DNA of 64,000 nt from Olsenella sp. kh2p3 (GCA_900119625.1 FPKD01000001.1:372001-436000); one strand, 5' to 3'. Counted from the first letter of the stretch, positions 8,179 through 17,071 are shown. The notes: generated by a model not told the origin, from the sequence alone. Numbers and translations: made by a program.

Positions 8179-9564
8179 CTAGCGGGCCACGTAGCGCCCG
8201 GGCTTCTCGCCCGTGGGCTCCCCGTCGCGCACGGTCAGCGTGCCGTTCACAAAGACGAGCTTGGCGCGTCCATGTGCCTCGAAGCCCTCGTAGGTGGTGT
8301 AGTCGACGGCCTGGTGCTGGTTGGCCGCGCTAATGGTCCAGCGAGCCGCGGGATCCCACACGCAGATGTCCGCGTCGGAGCCGGCGGCAAGCGCACCCTT
8401 GCGCGGGTACATGCCAAACACGCGCGCCTGGCCCTCGGAGAGCAGGTGCAGGTAGTCCATGGGCCCGAGCCGACCCTCGAAGGTGGTCATGATGAGGGCC
8501 GGCCTGTGCTCCACACCCGGACCGCCGTTGGGGATCTTGGTGAAGTCGCCGCGGCCGCAGTCCTTCTGGCCGTGCAGGTTGAACGAGCAGTGGTCGGTCG
8601 AGATCTGGTCGACCTCGCCGTCCTCCACGGCCTCGCGCAGCGACGCGATGTCCTCAGGCTTGCGCAGGGGCGGGCTCATCACGTACTTGGCGCCGGCAAA
8701 GCCGTCCTCGCCCTGCTCGAGGTAGCGCGTGTCGTCCAGCAGCAGGTACTGCGGGCAGGTCTCCAGCGAGACGCGCACGCCCCGCTCGCGGGCGGCACGA
8801 ACCTGCTCGAGGCCAAGCCAGGTCGAGCAGTGCACCACGTTCACGCGGGCGCCCGTAAGCTCCGAGAGGTACATGAGGCGGCTGATGGCCTCGGCCTCGC
8901 ACTCGGCCGGGCGGCTCAGCGCATGGCCCTCGGGACCCGTGATGCCCTTGGCGAGCATCCTGCGCTGCAGCTCGTTTACCAGGGTGCCATTCTCGCAATG
9001 CACGCAGAGGATGCCGTCGAACGGCTTTATCGCCTCGAGCACCTCCATGGTCTGGGCGTCGTCCAGACGCAGGTGATCGTAGGCGAAGTAGGTCTTGAAC
9101 GAGGTGACGCCGGCATCGCGCATGTCCGCGATCTCCTCGCGCGTGTGGTCGTTCCAGTCGGCGATGGCCATGTGGAAGGCGTAGTTCGCCGTGCAGGTGC
9201 CGTCGGCGCGCTTGTGCCACTCGTCGAGCGCCTGGTGAAGTGTCATGCCCCTGTCCTGGGTGGCGTAGTCCACGATGGTGGTCGTGCCACCGCAGGCGGC
9301 CGCGCGCGTGCCCGTCTCGAAGCTGTCTGCCGTCCAGTCCATGCCCGTCCAGCACTGCATGTGGGTATGGGCGTCAATGAAGCCCGGGTAGACCCAGCAG
9401 CCCGTGGCATCGAAGACCTCAGCGTCCGCAAGCTGCGCCTCGTCGACGCCACCAGGAACAACGTCCGCGATCTTGTCGCCCTCGATGACCACGTCGCCGA
9501 GAAAGACTCCCTTTGGCGTGACCAGCTGGCCGTGCCTCAGGACCTTGCGTGCCTGTGCGACCAT
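8179..9564 (-). CDS. hydA: Dihydropyrimidinase/hydantoinase-type amidohydrolase
   Basis: 461 residues, cyclic amidohydrolase TIM barrel. The metal centre can be read: His66 and His68 (DAHTHMQ), the bridging carboxylated Lys157 (SFKTYF), His189 (VHCENG), His245 (VVHCST) and Asp324 (STDHCS). The family opens six-membered dihydropyrimidine or five-membered hydantoin rings. In this purine cluster (the hyuA/hydA position of gut uric-acid gene sets) it is the best candidate for opening a reduced purine-derived ring to a ureido acid. Only 12 bp separate it from the upstream mocA fusion, so they share a transcript. Confidence 0.93.
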   Translation of the reverse strand: MVAQARKVLRHGQLVTPKGVFLGDVVIEGDKIADVVPGGVDEAQLADAEVFDATGCWVYPGFIDAHTHMQCWTGMDWTADSFETGTRAAACGGTTTIVDYATQDRGMTLHQALDEWHKRADGTCTANYAFHMAIADWNDHTREEIADMRDAGVTSFKTYFAYDHLRLDDAQTMEVLEAIKPFDGILCVHCENGTLVNELQRRMLAKGITGPEGHALSRPAECEAEAISRLMYLSELTGARVNVVHCSTWLGLEQVRAARERGVRVSLETCPQYLLLDDTRYLEQGEDGFAGAKYVMSPPLRKPEDIASLREAVEDGEVDQISTDHCSFNLHGQKDCGRGDFTKIPNGGPGVEHRPALIMTTFEGRLGPMDYLHLLSEGQARVFGMYPRKGALAAGSDADICVWDPAARWTISAANQHQAVDYTTYEGFEAHGRAKLVFVNGTLTVRDGEPTGEKPGRYVAR

Positions 9565-9576
9565 ACAACCATCCCC

Positions 9577-10593
9577 TTACAGAGAAGAGCTCAGCTCGCC
9601 TGGGGCGCCGTCCTTCTCGCCCGCAGCGGGCCATATGTCCTGCCCGGATTCCATGGCCTCGCGCACAGCCACCAGCTCGCTGGCAACCCGCTCGAGGTCA
9701 GACGGGGTGTCAATGTCATCCAGCTCTGCCGGGTAGCGTGCCTCAACGAGCCTGGTAGCAGAGGCCAGGTCTGGGTTCCTGCGCAGCAGCTCGCCTCCGC
9801 CCACATCTCCCTCAAGGCCGAGAAGCGCGTCTGCCAGGTAGCCCGGAAAGATCACGGGGCTACCCGGCTTGCCCTGCCATGAAAGGCGCGCCACACAGTC
9901 AGGATGTGCGGCAAACTCGTCGAGCAGGGCCTCCGCGCTCGCACTGGAAAGCAGCGGCTGGTCGCCCTGCACAAAGAGGTAGCCCGCGCGCTTGCCCAGC
10001 GCCTTGACACCTGCATGGACGGTCTGGCTCTGGAGCGCCCCCGCAGGCTCCGCACAGGCCACATGTCTGGCCTCGCACACCGCCCGCACACGCTCCCACC
10101 TTGTGGAGACCACCACGTCCAGACGCTGCGACACCAGGGCGTCAAGCGTGTGCGAGACCACCGCGCGGCCACGCAGCGGCTCCACGAGCTTCTGCCTGCC
10201 AAAGCGCGTGGCTTCGCCGTTTGCCATAACCACACAGCCCAGGCGGGACACGCCGCCAACGCCTGCAAACGCTGCCGAGAATCCCGCGTTTGCGGCAGTG
10301 GTGACCCCTTGGCGCCACGCCTCGTAGCGATGGAGAAAGTCCTCTCCCTCGGGCGTGAGGCTCGAGCTCCCACCCTTCTCGCCGCCAATTGAGCGCACGG
10401 TAAGCGGGAATCCCAGGGCATGCTCGGCATCGTGCAGGATGCGCATGGCCTTGGTGTAGCTCATGCCCATGGCCTTGGCGGAGGCAGAGAGGCTGCCTGT
10501 CTCGCGAACGCCAGCGAGCAGGGCCATGGGACCCGGGCCAAAGAAGCGCCCGCCATCCTCATCAATGAGGAACGAGAATACCCGTGGTTCCAT
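9577..10593 (-). CDS. mocA: ModE-like HTH fused to MocA-type molybdenum cofactor nucleotidyltransferase
   Basis: 338 residues, two domains. Residues about 21-90 form a ModE/LysR-type winged helix (GSLSASAKAMGMSYTKAMRI, then a LTPEGEDFL tail). Residues 118-330 form a MobA/MocA-like NTP transferase: the nucleotide loop is VMANGEATRFGRQK (122-135) and the metal site is VQGDQPLL (208-215). MocA makes the cytidine dinucleotide form of the Mo cofactor used by xanthine dehydrogenase-type enzymes. The ATG at 10593 is preferred over a GTG at 10602 because the GTG lies within the GAGGTGA ribosome site. It lies between arcC and the hydantoinase gene. The HTH may sense or report cofactor status; that is inference. 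Confidence 0.88.
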   Translation of the reverse strand: MEPRVFSFLIDEDGGRFFGPGPMALLAGVRETGSLSASAKAMGMSYTKAMRILHDAEHALGFPLTVRSIGGEKGGSSSLTPEGEDFLHRYEAWRQGVTTAANAGFSAAFAGVGGVSRLGCVVMANGEATRFGRQKLVEPLRGRAVVSHTLDALVSQRLDVVVSTRWERVRAVCEARHVACAEPAGALQSQTVHAGVKALGKRAGYLFVQGDQPLLSSASAEALLDEFAAHPDCVARLSWQGKPGSPVIFPGYLADALLGLEGDVGGGELLRRNPDLASATRLVEARYPAELDDIDTPSDLERVASELVAVREAMESGQDIWPAAGEKDGAPGELSSSL

Positions 10594-10634
10594 GGCCCTC
10601 ACCTCGTGCGCATTGCCGTTGCGATGTCTACATG

Positions 10635-11576
10635 CTACCCACGGACGATGGTACCAGTCTTGCCGGCAATACCGTCCGCCGCACGGTCGAGCTCGGTGAT
10701 GAGCGACATACGTCCGGAGCCGGACTGTGCAAACTGCAGCGCCGCCTGGACCTTGGGCAGCATCGAGCCGGGCGCAAACTCGCCCGCGTCAATATAGCGC
10801 TGGGCGGTCTCGGGCGTGAGCTCGTCAAGCTCGGTCTGGTCGGGCTTGCCAAAGTGGATGGCGACCTTCTCGACGGCCGTGAGGATGACAAGCGCATCGG
10901 CATCAAGCTGCTCGGCAAGGCGGGCTGCGGCAAAGTCCTTGTCGATGACGGCAGCAGCGCCCTTCAGGTGGTGGCCCTCGGTGTGGTAGACGGGGATGCC
11001 GCCGCCACCGCAGGCAATGACCACGTGGTCGGCTTCGACCAGCGAGCGGATGGTGTCAAGCTCGACGATGGCCTGGGGCTTGGGGCTTGCGACCACGCGA
11101 CGCCAGCCGCGGCCGGAGTCCTCGACCACCGTGTAGCCGCGCTCGGCCACCATGCGGTCGGCCTCCTCCTTGGTCATGAAGGCACCAATGGGCTTGGTGG
11201 GGTTCTCGAAGGCAGGATCGTTGGGGTCTACCTCGACCTGCGTGAGCACCGTGGTCACGCCGTGGTGGATGTCGCGGTTGGCCAGCTCCTCGCGGATGGC
11301 GTTCTGGAGGTCGTAGCCAATGTAGCCCTGGCTCATGGCAACGCAAACCGAGAGCGGGCAGGGGATGTACTTCTCGGGATTAGAGCGCGTGAGCTGGGTC
11401 ATGGCCTCCTGGATCATGCCCACCTGCGGTCCGTTGCCGTGCGCCACGATGACCTCGTTACCCTCGGCGATGAGGTCAACGATGGCCTTGGACGTGTGCT
11501 TCACGGCCGCCATCTGCTCTGGCAGGTTCTTCCCCAACGCATTGCCGCCCAGTGCGACGACGATTCTCTTGCCCAT
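10635..11576 (-). CDS. arcC: Carbamate kinase
   Basis: 313 residues, full length. The N-terminal VVALGGNALG (5-14), HGNGPQVG, the central IACGGGGIPVY and the C-terminal SMLPKVQAAL are all conserved family motifs. It converts carbamoyl phosphate and ADP to ATP, CO2 and ammonia. Placed directly after ygeW, it gives the ATP yield of carbamoyl groups removed from the purine skeleton; no arginine deiminase or canonical ornithine carbamoyltransferase is beside it. A terminator-like hairpin lies between ygeW and arcC (11614-11670), so its expression may be lower than that of ygeY and ygeW. Confidence 0.97.
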   Translation of the reverse strand: MGKRIVVALGGNALGKNLPEQMAAVKHTSKAIVDLIAEGNEVIVAHGNGPQVGMIQEAMTQLTRSNPEKYIPCPLSVCVAMSQGYIGYDLQNAIREELANRDIHHGVTTVLTQVEVDPNDPAFENPTKPIGAFMTKEEADRMVAERGYTVVEDSGRGWRRVVASPKPQAIVELDTIRSLVEADHVVIACGGGGIPVYHTEGHHLKGAAAVIDKDFAAARLAEQLDADALVILTAVEKVAIHFGKPDQTELDELTPETAQRYIDAGEFAPGSMLPKVQAALQFAQSGSGRMSLITELDRAADGIAGKTGTIVRG

Positions 11577-11613
11577 GCGTTCCTCTCCGTTCTCCCCTAG
11601 TTACGTTTGCGTG

Positions 11614-11670
11614 AAAAAAAGCGCGGACCGGCCAACCGAGCTCACAGGCTCGGCCCGACCAGCCCGCGCG
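11614..11670 (-). terminator. Terminator-like hairpin between ygeW and arcC
   Basis: Minus strand: long GC stem (CGCGCGG ... GGGCCGAGC / GCTCGG ... CCGCGC) followed by seven Ts. With no clear promoter between the hairpin and arcC, it probably attenuates rather than fully ends transcription. Confidence 0.65.
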
Positions 11671-11710
11671 TTCCCTTGTGGGTACTGCGCCAGTCGCCCC
11701 GATGCCCGAC

Positions 11711-12913
11711 TTAGGCCTCGAGCCAGCGGCTGCGGCCGCGCTGCTCGAGCTCCTTGAGCATGGCAACGGGATCCTTGGCCTTCTGCAGGAAGATCATGGC
11801 CGCCACGGCGTACGGCTTGTAGCTGGCCTCCTTGTAGAGACCGTCGCGGTGGAGGTCAAAGACCTCGTTCGCAACCTCACCGTGCTCACAGGAGACGCCC
11901 TCGATGTCGGCCGGCAGCGGGTGCATGTAGATGGTGTCCATGCCGTTTGCGGTCTTGGCCATGAGCTCGGGCGTGCAGTGCCAGTCCATGTGGGTGGCGT
12001 TCTGGGCGAGAAGCTCCTTCTCCAGGGTGTCGATGCCCTCGGAGTCGCCGGCGGCGTAGAGCTTGGTGCGCTTCTCCATGGCCGCGTAAGGAGCCCAGCT
12101 CTTGGGGACCACGATGTCAGCGCCCTCGAAGGCCTCCTCCATGGAGTGGGCCTGGGTGAACGTGGCGCCAGACTCCTGGGCGTAGACGCCGGCCTGCTTG
12201 ACCAGCTCGGGCATGAGATCGTAGCCCTCGGGGTGAGCCAGGGTGACGTTCATGCCAAAGCGGGTGAGCAGCATGATGAGCGACTGCGGGCAGGAGAGCG
12301 GCTTGCCGTAGGAGGGGCTGTAGGCCCAGGTGACGGCAACCTTCTTGCCCTTGAGGTTATCAAGGCCACCAAACTCGTTGATGAGGTAGAGCAGGTCGGC
12401 CGAAGACTGCGTGGGGTGATCGGAGTCGGACTGCAGCGAGACGAGCGTGGGACGGTGGTCGAGGATGCCGTCGGCGTAGGACTGCGCCACGGACTCCGAG
12501 ACCTCCTTCATGTACGCGTCGCCCTCGCCGATGAACTTGTCGTCACGGATGCCGATGACATCAGCCATGAAGCTGATCATCGTGGCGGTCTCGCGCACGG
12601 TCTCGCCGTGGGCGATCTGCGACTTGGACTCGTCGAGGTCCTGGAGCTGCAGGCCCAGCATGTTGGTGCCAGAGGCAAACGAGAAGCGCGTACGGGTGGA
12701 GTTGTCGCGGAAGTTGGAGACCGCAAGGCCGGAGTCGAAGATGCGCGTGGAGATGTTGCGCTCGCGCAGGTTGCGAAGGGCGTCGGCGACCAGGTAAAGA
12801 GCGCGGAGCTCGTCGGTGGTCTTATCCCACGTGTGCAGGAAGTCGTTGTTGTACATCTTGGAGTAGTCGAGCTTCTCGAGCTGGTCGAGGTAGTTCTGGA
12901 ACGTGGCGTCCAT
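11711..12913 (-). CDS. ygeW: Knotted carbamoyltransferase YgeW
   Basis: 400 residues, aspartate/ornithine carbamoyltransferase superfamily, YgeW subfamily. The carbamoyl-phosphate loop is DNSTRTRFSF (STRTR at 72-76), and the second-domain motif MHPLPADIEG is present. YgeW homologues lack a confirmed natural substrate; in this gene set the likely direction is phosphorolysis of a carbamoylated diamino acid (ureido compound) to give carbamoyl phosphate for ArcC. It lies between ygeY and arcC. AAAGGGAAA precedes the ATG. An intercistronic GC hairpin (about 12982-13012) without a T-run separates it from ygeY. Confidence 0.95.
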   Translation of the reverse strand: MDATFQNYLDQLEKLDYSKMYNNDFLHTWDKTTDELRALYLVADALRNLRERNISTRIFDSGLAVSNFRDNSTRTRFSFASGTNMLGLQLQDLDESKSQIAHGETVRETATMISFMADVIGIRDDKFIGEGDAYMKEVSESVAQSYADGILDHRPTLVSLQSDSDHPTQSSADLLYLINEFGGLDNLKGKKVAVTWAYSPSYGKPLSCPQSLIMLLTRFGMNVTLAHPEGYDLMPELVKQAGVYAQESGATFTQAHSMEEAFEGADIVVPKSWAPYAAMEKRTKLYAAGDSEGIDTLEKELLAQNATHMDWHCTPELMAKTANGMDTIYMHPLPADIEGVSCEHGEVANEVFDLHRDGLYKEASYKPYAVAAMIFLQKAKDPVAMLKELEQRGRSRWLEA

Positions 12914-13019
12914 TCGTTTCCCTTTCTTTGATACGCGTGACTGGGTCTTCCCGGTGACCGCTGGGTCTACGTGCAGAGGACCCGGTCGCAGCGGTGCGCC
13001 GCGACCGGGACGCAGATAA

Positions 13020-14402
13020 CTACTTGATGTCGTTGCCGGTGAGGCTGGCGCGGAACTCGGTGGCGTCGCCGGTGGCCTGGCTGGGGTCGTAGAGGTTCAC
13101 GGCCGCAACGTAGAGCGCGGCGCAGGTGGAGAGGTCCTGCTTGTAGGTGACCTCGTTGGGCGCGTGCGCCTGGGACTCGGCGCCGGGGCCAAAGCCAACG
13201 CAGGGGATGCCATAGCGGCCCTGGATGGAGACGCAGTTCGTGGAGAAGGTCCACTTGTCGCACAGAGGCCTGCCCTCACGCTTGTCCATGGACTTCTCGC
13301 AGCCGATGCGCTTGTCGCCAAAGAGGGCCTTGTGGGCGTCGACCAGTGCCTTGACGTGCGGCGCGCTCTCCTTGTTGATCCACGTGGGGAAGTAGGCCTC
13401 GGTCTCGTAGACCTCGCCGGTCCAGCTGGGACGGTCGTACATGTACATGGAGACCTTCACGTCGTCGCCGTACTTCTTGACGGCGGGAAGGTTGCGGACC
13501 TCCTCGAGGCAGGACTCGTAGGTCTCGCCGGCGGTCATGCGGCGGTCGATGGAGATGGCGCAGGAGTCAGCCACGGCGCAGCGCGAGGGGCTGGTGTAGA
13601 AGATCTGGGAGACGGTGCAGGTGCCGCGGCCCAGGAAGCGGGCGTCCTCGTAGTGCTCGGGGTTGTACTTGGGGTCGAGCATCTTGACGAGGCCCTTGAT
13701 GGAGGTGGACTCGTCGCAGCCGTTGTTGTTGAGGGCGCGGACGTCGTTGATGATGTCGGCCATCTTGTAGATGGCGTTGTCGCCGCGCTCGGGCGCGGAG
13801 CCGTGGCAAGAGACGCCCTTCACGTCGACGCGGATCTCCATGCGGCCGCGGTGACCACGGTAGATGCCGCCATCGGTGGGCTCGGTGGAGATGACGAACT
13901 CGGGCTTGATGCCATCGACGTTGTAGATGTACTGCCAGCACATGCCGTCGCAGTCCTCTTCCTGGACGGTGCCCACGACCATGATCTTGTAGCCCTCGGG
14001 GATGAGGTCCATGTCCTTCATCATCTTGGCCGCGTAGGTAGCGGAGGCAACGCCGCCCTCCTGGTCGGAGCCGCCACGGCCTCCGATGAGCTGGTCGTCC
14101 TCAAAGCCCTCGTAGGGGTCGAAGTCCCAGTTGTCGCGGTTGCCAATGCCCACGGTGTCGATGTGGCCGTCGATGGCGATGATCTTGTCGCCCGTGCCCA
14201 TGAAGCCCATCACGTTGCCGAGGCCGTCGACCTTGACCTCGTCAAAGCCGAGCTTCTCCATCTCGGCCTTGATGCAGGCCACAACGTCGCCCTCCTCGCA
14301 GGACTCGCTGGGGTGGGAGATCATGGCGCGCAGGAACGCGGTCATGTCCGCGTTGTAGGCCTTCGCCGCTTCCTTGATCTTGTCGTAGTCGAGTTCCTTC
14401 AT
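13020..14402 (-). CDS. ygeY: YgeY family selenium metabolism-linked M20 hydrolase
   Basis: 460 residues, M20 metallopeptidase/amidohydrolase fold. The metal ligands are His80 and Asp82 (IDGHIDTVG), Asp113 ([11 protein letters not shown]), the catalytic Glu pair at 148-149 ([10 protein letters not shown]) and STEPTDGG further on. YgeY is found with ygeW, ygeX and xdhD in purine-degrading bacteria, where it probably hydrolyses a ureido or amide intermediate. It is the first gene of the operon running to ridA. Its promoter region carries a strong regulon palindrome (14466-14484) 64 bp upstream of the ATG. Confidence 0.95.
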   Translation of the reverse strand: MKELDYDKIKEAAKAYNADMTAFLRAMISHPSESCEEGDVVACIKAEMEKLGFDEVKVDGLGNVMGFMGTGDKIIAIDGHIDTVGIGNRDNWDFDPYEGFEDDQLIGGRGGSDQEGGVASATYAAKMMKDMDLIPEGYKIMVVGTVQEEDCDGMCWQYIYNVDGIKPEFVISTEPTDGGIYRGHRGRMEIRVDVKGVSCHGSAPERGDNAIYKMADIINDVRALNNNGCDESTSIKGLVKMLDPKYNPEHYEDARFLGRGTCTVSQIFYTSPSRCAVADSCAISIDRRMTAGETYESCLEEVRNLPAVKKYGDDVKVSMYMYDRPSWTGEVYETEAYFPTWINKESAPHVKALVDAHKALFGDKRIGCEKSMDKREGRPLCDKWTFSTNCVSIQGRYGIPCVGFGPGAESQAHAPNEVTYKQDLSTCAALYVAAVNLYDPSQATGDATEFRASLTGNDIK

Positions 14403-14465
14403 TGGGTCCTCCTCGCATCGAGCAACGTTCTTGCTGACTTAGCACCATAAACAATAAGTCTGCTT

Positions 14466-14484
14466 ACCAAACTTTTTGTTTGGT
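14466..14484. promoter_or_regulatory. Purine-regulon palindrome upstream of ygeY
   Basis: ACCAAAC-TTTTTG-TTTGGT: 6-bp perfect outer arms around an A/T centre. On the minus strand it is followed within 8-9 bases by the AT-rich TTATTG, a possible -10. It matches similar sites ahead of ygeX, modA and others. Confidence 0.65.
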
Positions 14485-14931
14485 TGACCTTATTAAAGCA
14501 CGTGCGAGAGGGAATTCAAGGGCCTTTGGCAAACTGTTCACTTTTCTCGCAGACGGTCTTTTTGACGCGGTAGACGGTGGGTGCGAAGGGTGCTTCCCCG
14601 CTCGGGAATCGGAGCGGGCCGCGGCACGAGACAGGTTGCAGCCCGCGAAGGGGCGTTGGGGGCGTCCCCGGCCAAACTTGCGGGTTAATAGCAGTGCGCC
14701 GAGAAGGGCCGGGCCATCTACCTGCGGTCCTTCTCGACAGGCCCCGCTCGCGACTTCTACTAAGCCGCAGGTTCCCCTCGGGGCAGTCGGCGGGGGACGG
14801 CGAGTGCGGCGGGGACGGCGGCCGCGCAGGCGGTCGGCGAGTTCAGCTGGCCGAGACGGACCTCGCACCACGCAAAGGCCCCGGCGACAAGATGCCGCCG
14901 GGGCCAGGGTCCCACGTTCTTCTCGGCAGCG
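14485..14931. other. Gene-free spacer upstream of ygeY
   Basis: 447 bases with no credible gene. It contains the terminal-inverted-repeat element at 14674-14773, several CTTCTCG/CGAGAAG heptamers and GC-rich low-complexity sequence (about 14790-14870). The regulon palindrome lies at its left border. Confidence 0.7.
14674..14773. repeat. About 100-bp intergenic element with terminal inverted repeats, copy 2
   Basis: Left end AAACTTGCGGGTTAATAGCA and the complement of the right end (AACCTGCGGCTTAGTAGAAG) pair imperfectly. The interior has CATCTACCTGCGG, the complement of the core in copy 1 (6710-6810), so the copy is inverted relative to it. Confidence 0.75.
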
Positions 14932-15246
14932 CTACTGCTGCCGGTGTGTCACCGCCGCTCGCACGCGGCCGCGCGGGTCTTTCACCAGAAGCGTCACAAC
15001 CCAGATGACCAGCCCAAGAGCAACCACGCAAACACCGAGGAACGCGTCGTTGGATAGTTGCTCGCCAGACGGCTGGAAGATGGCCACGCCCTCCTGAAGA
15101 TACTCGGCCACCGCGTCGACCAGCCACATGAGCGACGCGCCCCAGAACATGAGGCACGGCAGACCCAGGTAGAGGTCGTCGTCGCGGCGCAAGTACCACA
15201 CAAGCGTGAAGGCGACGGCTACCAGGACGGTGATGGCAAGCGTCAT
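14932..15246 (-). CDS. Small hypothetical membrane protein
   Basis: 104 residues. Hydrophobic segments at about 2-18 (LAITVLVAVAFTLVWYL), 28-45 (LPCLMFWGASLMWLVDAV) and 70-88 (GVCVVALGLVIWVVTLLV) suggest three membrane passes, with a basic C-terminus. GAGGTG precedes the ATG, and it starts 3 bp after the stop of the next upstream gene, so the two form a pair. Function is unknown. Confidence 0.65.
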   Translation of the reverse strand: MTLAITVLVAVAFTLVWYLRRDDDLYLGLPCLMFWGASLMWLVDAVAEYLQEGVAIFQPSGEQLSNDAFLGVCVVALGLVIWVVTLLVKDPRGRVRAAVTHRQQ

Positions 15247-15249
15247 CGG

Positions 15250-15624
15250 CTACACCTCAAGCGCCGGGGCCTGCTCGGAGGCAGCGCGCTGCTCAATCGC
15301 GTTCGCGACGGCGCACAGGCCACCCCAGGCGGCGGTCACCACGACGGCCATCGCGACGCCGGTCGTCGCCATCTCGCCAAGCATCGCCGCAGCGTCCGCA
15401 GGCGTGGCCATGGCGGAGAGGAACGGGAAGAACGGCACGACCTCGCCATGCCAGACGTGCTCAAAGGCGAGAAGGGCGCTGCCGCCCCAAAGCATCTTGG
15501 AGAGCCAGCCGAGACGCTCGACACGGCGGGCGCATGCCTCGGTGTTCTCGCCGCTCTTCTTGGCCTTCTGCTCGATGACCTTCACAGCGGCGCCCTCGGC
15601 GGCGGGTACGACAAAGCAAGCCAT
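15250..15624 (-). CDS. Hypothetical membrane-associated protein
   Basis: 124 residues from MACFVVPAAEG. An early basic stretch (KVIEQKAKKSGE) precedes a membrane segment (LGWLSKMLWGGSALLAFEHV) and a C-terminal hydrophobic stretch (VAMAVVVTAAWGGLCAVANAI). The start is set by AAGGGA six bases upstream; the frame is open further upstream but runs into the repeat at 15745-15820. It is paired with the 104-residue gene. No family was recognised. Confidence 0.65.
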   Translation of the reverse strand: MACFVVPAAEGAAVKVIEQKAKKSGENTEACARRVERLGWLSKMLWGGSALLAFEHVWHGEVVPFFPFLSAMATPADAAAMLGEMATTGVAMAVVVTAAWGGLCAVANAIEQRAASEQAPALEV

Positions 15625-15744
15625 GGCAAATCCCTTCGTTGGGGTGTGGTCGACACTTGTGCGTTTCATTGTACGTTGTTGTGCCGCGTTAGCGGAAGCC
15701 GCACCCAGCTTTGTAACCAAGTTTGTTGGACTCTCGCCCGAGTT

Positions 15745-15820
15745 TAGCTCCATTTCTTAAAACGAAAATCGCCGACCTGCGGAAACGCGGCAGGCGATTA
15801 AGAAAAGGAGCTATTCTCCG
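15745..15820 (+). repeat. TTAGCTCC hairpin repeat, left of fic
   Basis: An imperfect inverted repeat (TAGCTCCATTTCTTAAA ... TTAAGAAAAGGAGCTA) around GCCGACCTGCGGAAACGCGG. A near-identical direct copy lies at 16961-17038 beyond fic, and a diverged third copy at 52424-52500. Confidence 0.85.
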
Positions 15821-15889
15821 CGCAAGGGTAAGCACCGAGTACCGCCGGGCGCAGCGGCGTAGCACCCGGCGACACCGTGCCACAACGAT

Positions 15890-15922
15890 TACCGCCATTG
15901 GCGGTATAATCTTGGCGGTAAA
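15890..15922 (+). promoter_or_regulatory. fic promoter with palindromic operator
   Basis: TACCGCCA-T-TGGCGGTA (15890-15906) is a perfect palindrome that overlaps the -10 box TATAAT (15905-15910). A further half-site TTGGCGGTAA follows at 15913-15922. Overlap with the -10 suggests repression, possibly by the winged-helix domain of Fic itself. Confidence 0.65.
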
Positions 15923-15934
15923 GAGGAGGCAAGG

Positions 15935-16903
15935 ATGCCGTACGAGCCGCCATTCGAGCGCAACGACAACATCGATTCACTCTGCATGGAGATTGCGGAG
16001 CTTGTCGGTTCCCTCTCCCCGCAGGCACCGCTCGCGAAAAGCCCTACCTTGCATCGTGAGCTTAGGATTAAGACCATCCATTCCTCGCTTCTCATCGAAG
16101 GAAACGGGCTCGACGAGGGAGCGGTGACCGCAATTCTCGACGGCAGGCGCGTTCTTGGCGATAAGCATGACATCCTCGAGGTGGAAAATGCCAAGCGCGC
16201 ATACGACCTCATTCCAGAACTCAATCCGCTCTCCCTCGATGACCTTCTTCTTGCCCACCGCACCATGATGGAAGGGCTTGTTCCCGAGGCCGGTCGATTC
16301 CGCTCAGGCAATGTGGGGGTATTTGACGGCGAAAATCTCATCCATACGGGCACGCCCGCAAAGTATGTGCCGCAGGTAATGAAAGACATCTTCGACTGGC
16401 TGGGGTCAACGTCCATGCATCCCCTTCTTGCCTCCTGCGTCTTTCACTTTGAGTTCGAGTTCTGCCATCCCTTCTCCGATGGAAACGGCAGGACGGGCAG
16501 GCTCTGGCACACCCTCCTCCTTTCCAGATGGAGGCCGGTGCTAGCCTGGCTCCCCGTTGAGAGCACCATCAGAAGACGGCAGGCAGACTACTACGCTGCC
16601 CTCGCACAATCCGACGTGGAGGGGTCAAGCGAGATCTTTGTGGAGCTCATGCTCGAGTGTATTCGCGACGCCATGCTTCCGTTTGCGAGAACGGCGAGCA
16701 AGCCTCAGACCGAGACGAGCGTCGCTCTTGACTTCTTCAAGAGGAACCCTCGCGGAACTATCCCATCGCTCGCACAAGAGATGGGATGCTCGCAGAGAAG
16801 CGCAGAGCGCCTCGTGGCACAACTGAAAGACAAGGGATTTCTAAAGAGAGAAGGCAGCGCAAGAGCAGGTACGTGGCTCGTGCGAGAGGGACCAGCAGAG
16901 TAG
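15935..16903 (+). CDS. fic: Fic family AMPylase-like protein with C-terminal winged helix
   Basis: 322 residues. The complete catalytic motif HPFSDGNGRTGR (178-189) includes the active His and the phosphate-anchor residues. The N-terminal inhibitory helix motif S51-x3-E55-G56 (SSLLIEGN) makes this a class II, autoinhibited Fic. Residues about 258-320 form a winged helix (TIPSLAQEMGCSQRSAERLVAQL). Such proteins transfer AMP or another nucleotide to target hydroxyls; the target is unknown. GAGGAGG precedes the ATG. The gene is the only plus-strand gene in this interval and is bracketed by direct copies of an 80-bp repeat, suggesting acquisition as a cassette. Confidence 0.93.
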   Translation: MPYEPPFERNDNIDSLCMEIAELVGSLSPQAPLAKSPTLHRELRIKTIHSSLLIEGNGLDEGAVTAILDGRRVLGDKHDILEVENAKRAYDLIPELNPLSLDDLLLAHRTMMEGLVPEAGRFRSGNVGVFDGENLIHTGTPAKYVPQVMKDIFDWLGSTSMHPLLASCVFHFEFEFCHPFSDGNGRTGRLWHTLLLSRWRPVLAWLPVESTIRRRQADYYAALAQSDVEGSSEIFVELMLECIRDAMLPFARTASKPQTETSVALDFFKRNPRGTIPSLAQEMGCSQRSAERLVAQLKDKGFLKREGSARAGTWLVREGPAE

Positions 16904-16960
16904 CCGTGCGGTCGCTGCCGTCCCCCCGGCGGAGGCCGGTAAGAGCCCGCTCGTCGGAGT

Positions 16961-17038
16961 TTAGCTCCATTTCTTAAATCGAGAATCGCCGACCTGCGGA
17001 AACGCGGCGACCGTTTAAAAAAAGGAGCTATTCTCCGC
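16961..17038 (+). repeat. TTAGCTCC hairpin repeat, right of fic
   Basis: Direct copy of 15745-15820, with the interior GCCGACCTGCGGAAACGCGG identical and only a few changes elsewhere. The pair frames fic. Confidence 0.85.
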
Positions 17039-17071
17039 AGAGAAGGGCAAACAGGGCCCGGAGCCTCACCG

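Noticed and set aside
14790..14870. GC-rich sequence before the 104-residue gene as coding DNA
   Set aside because: Low-complexity GGCG/CGGC runs with no start, ribosome site or recognisable protein.
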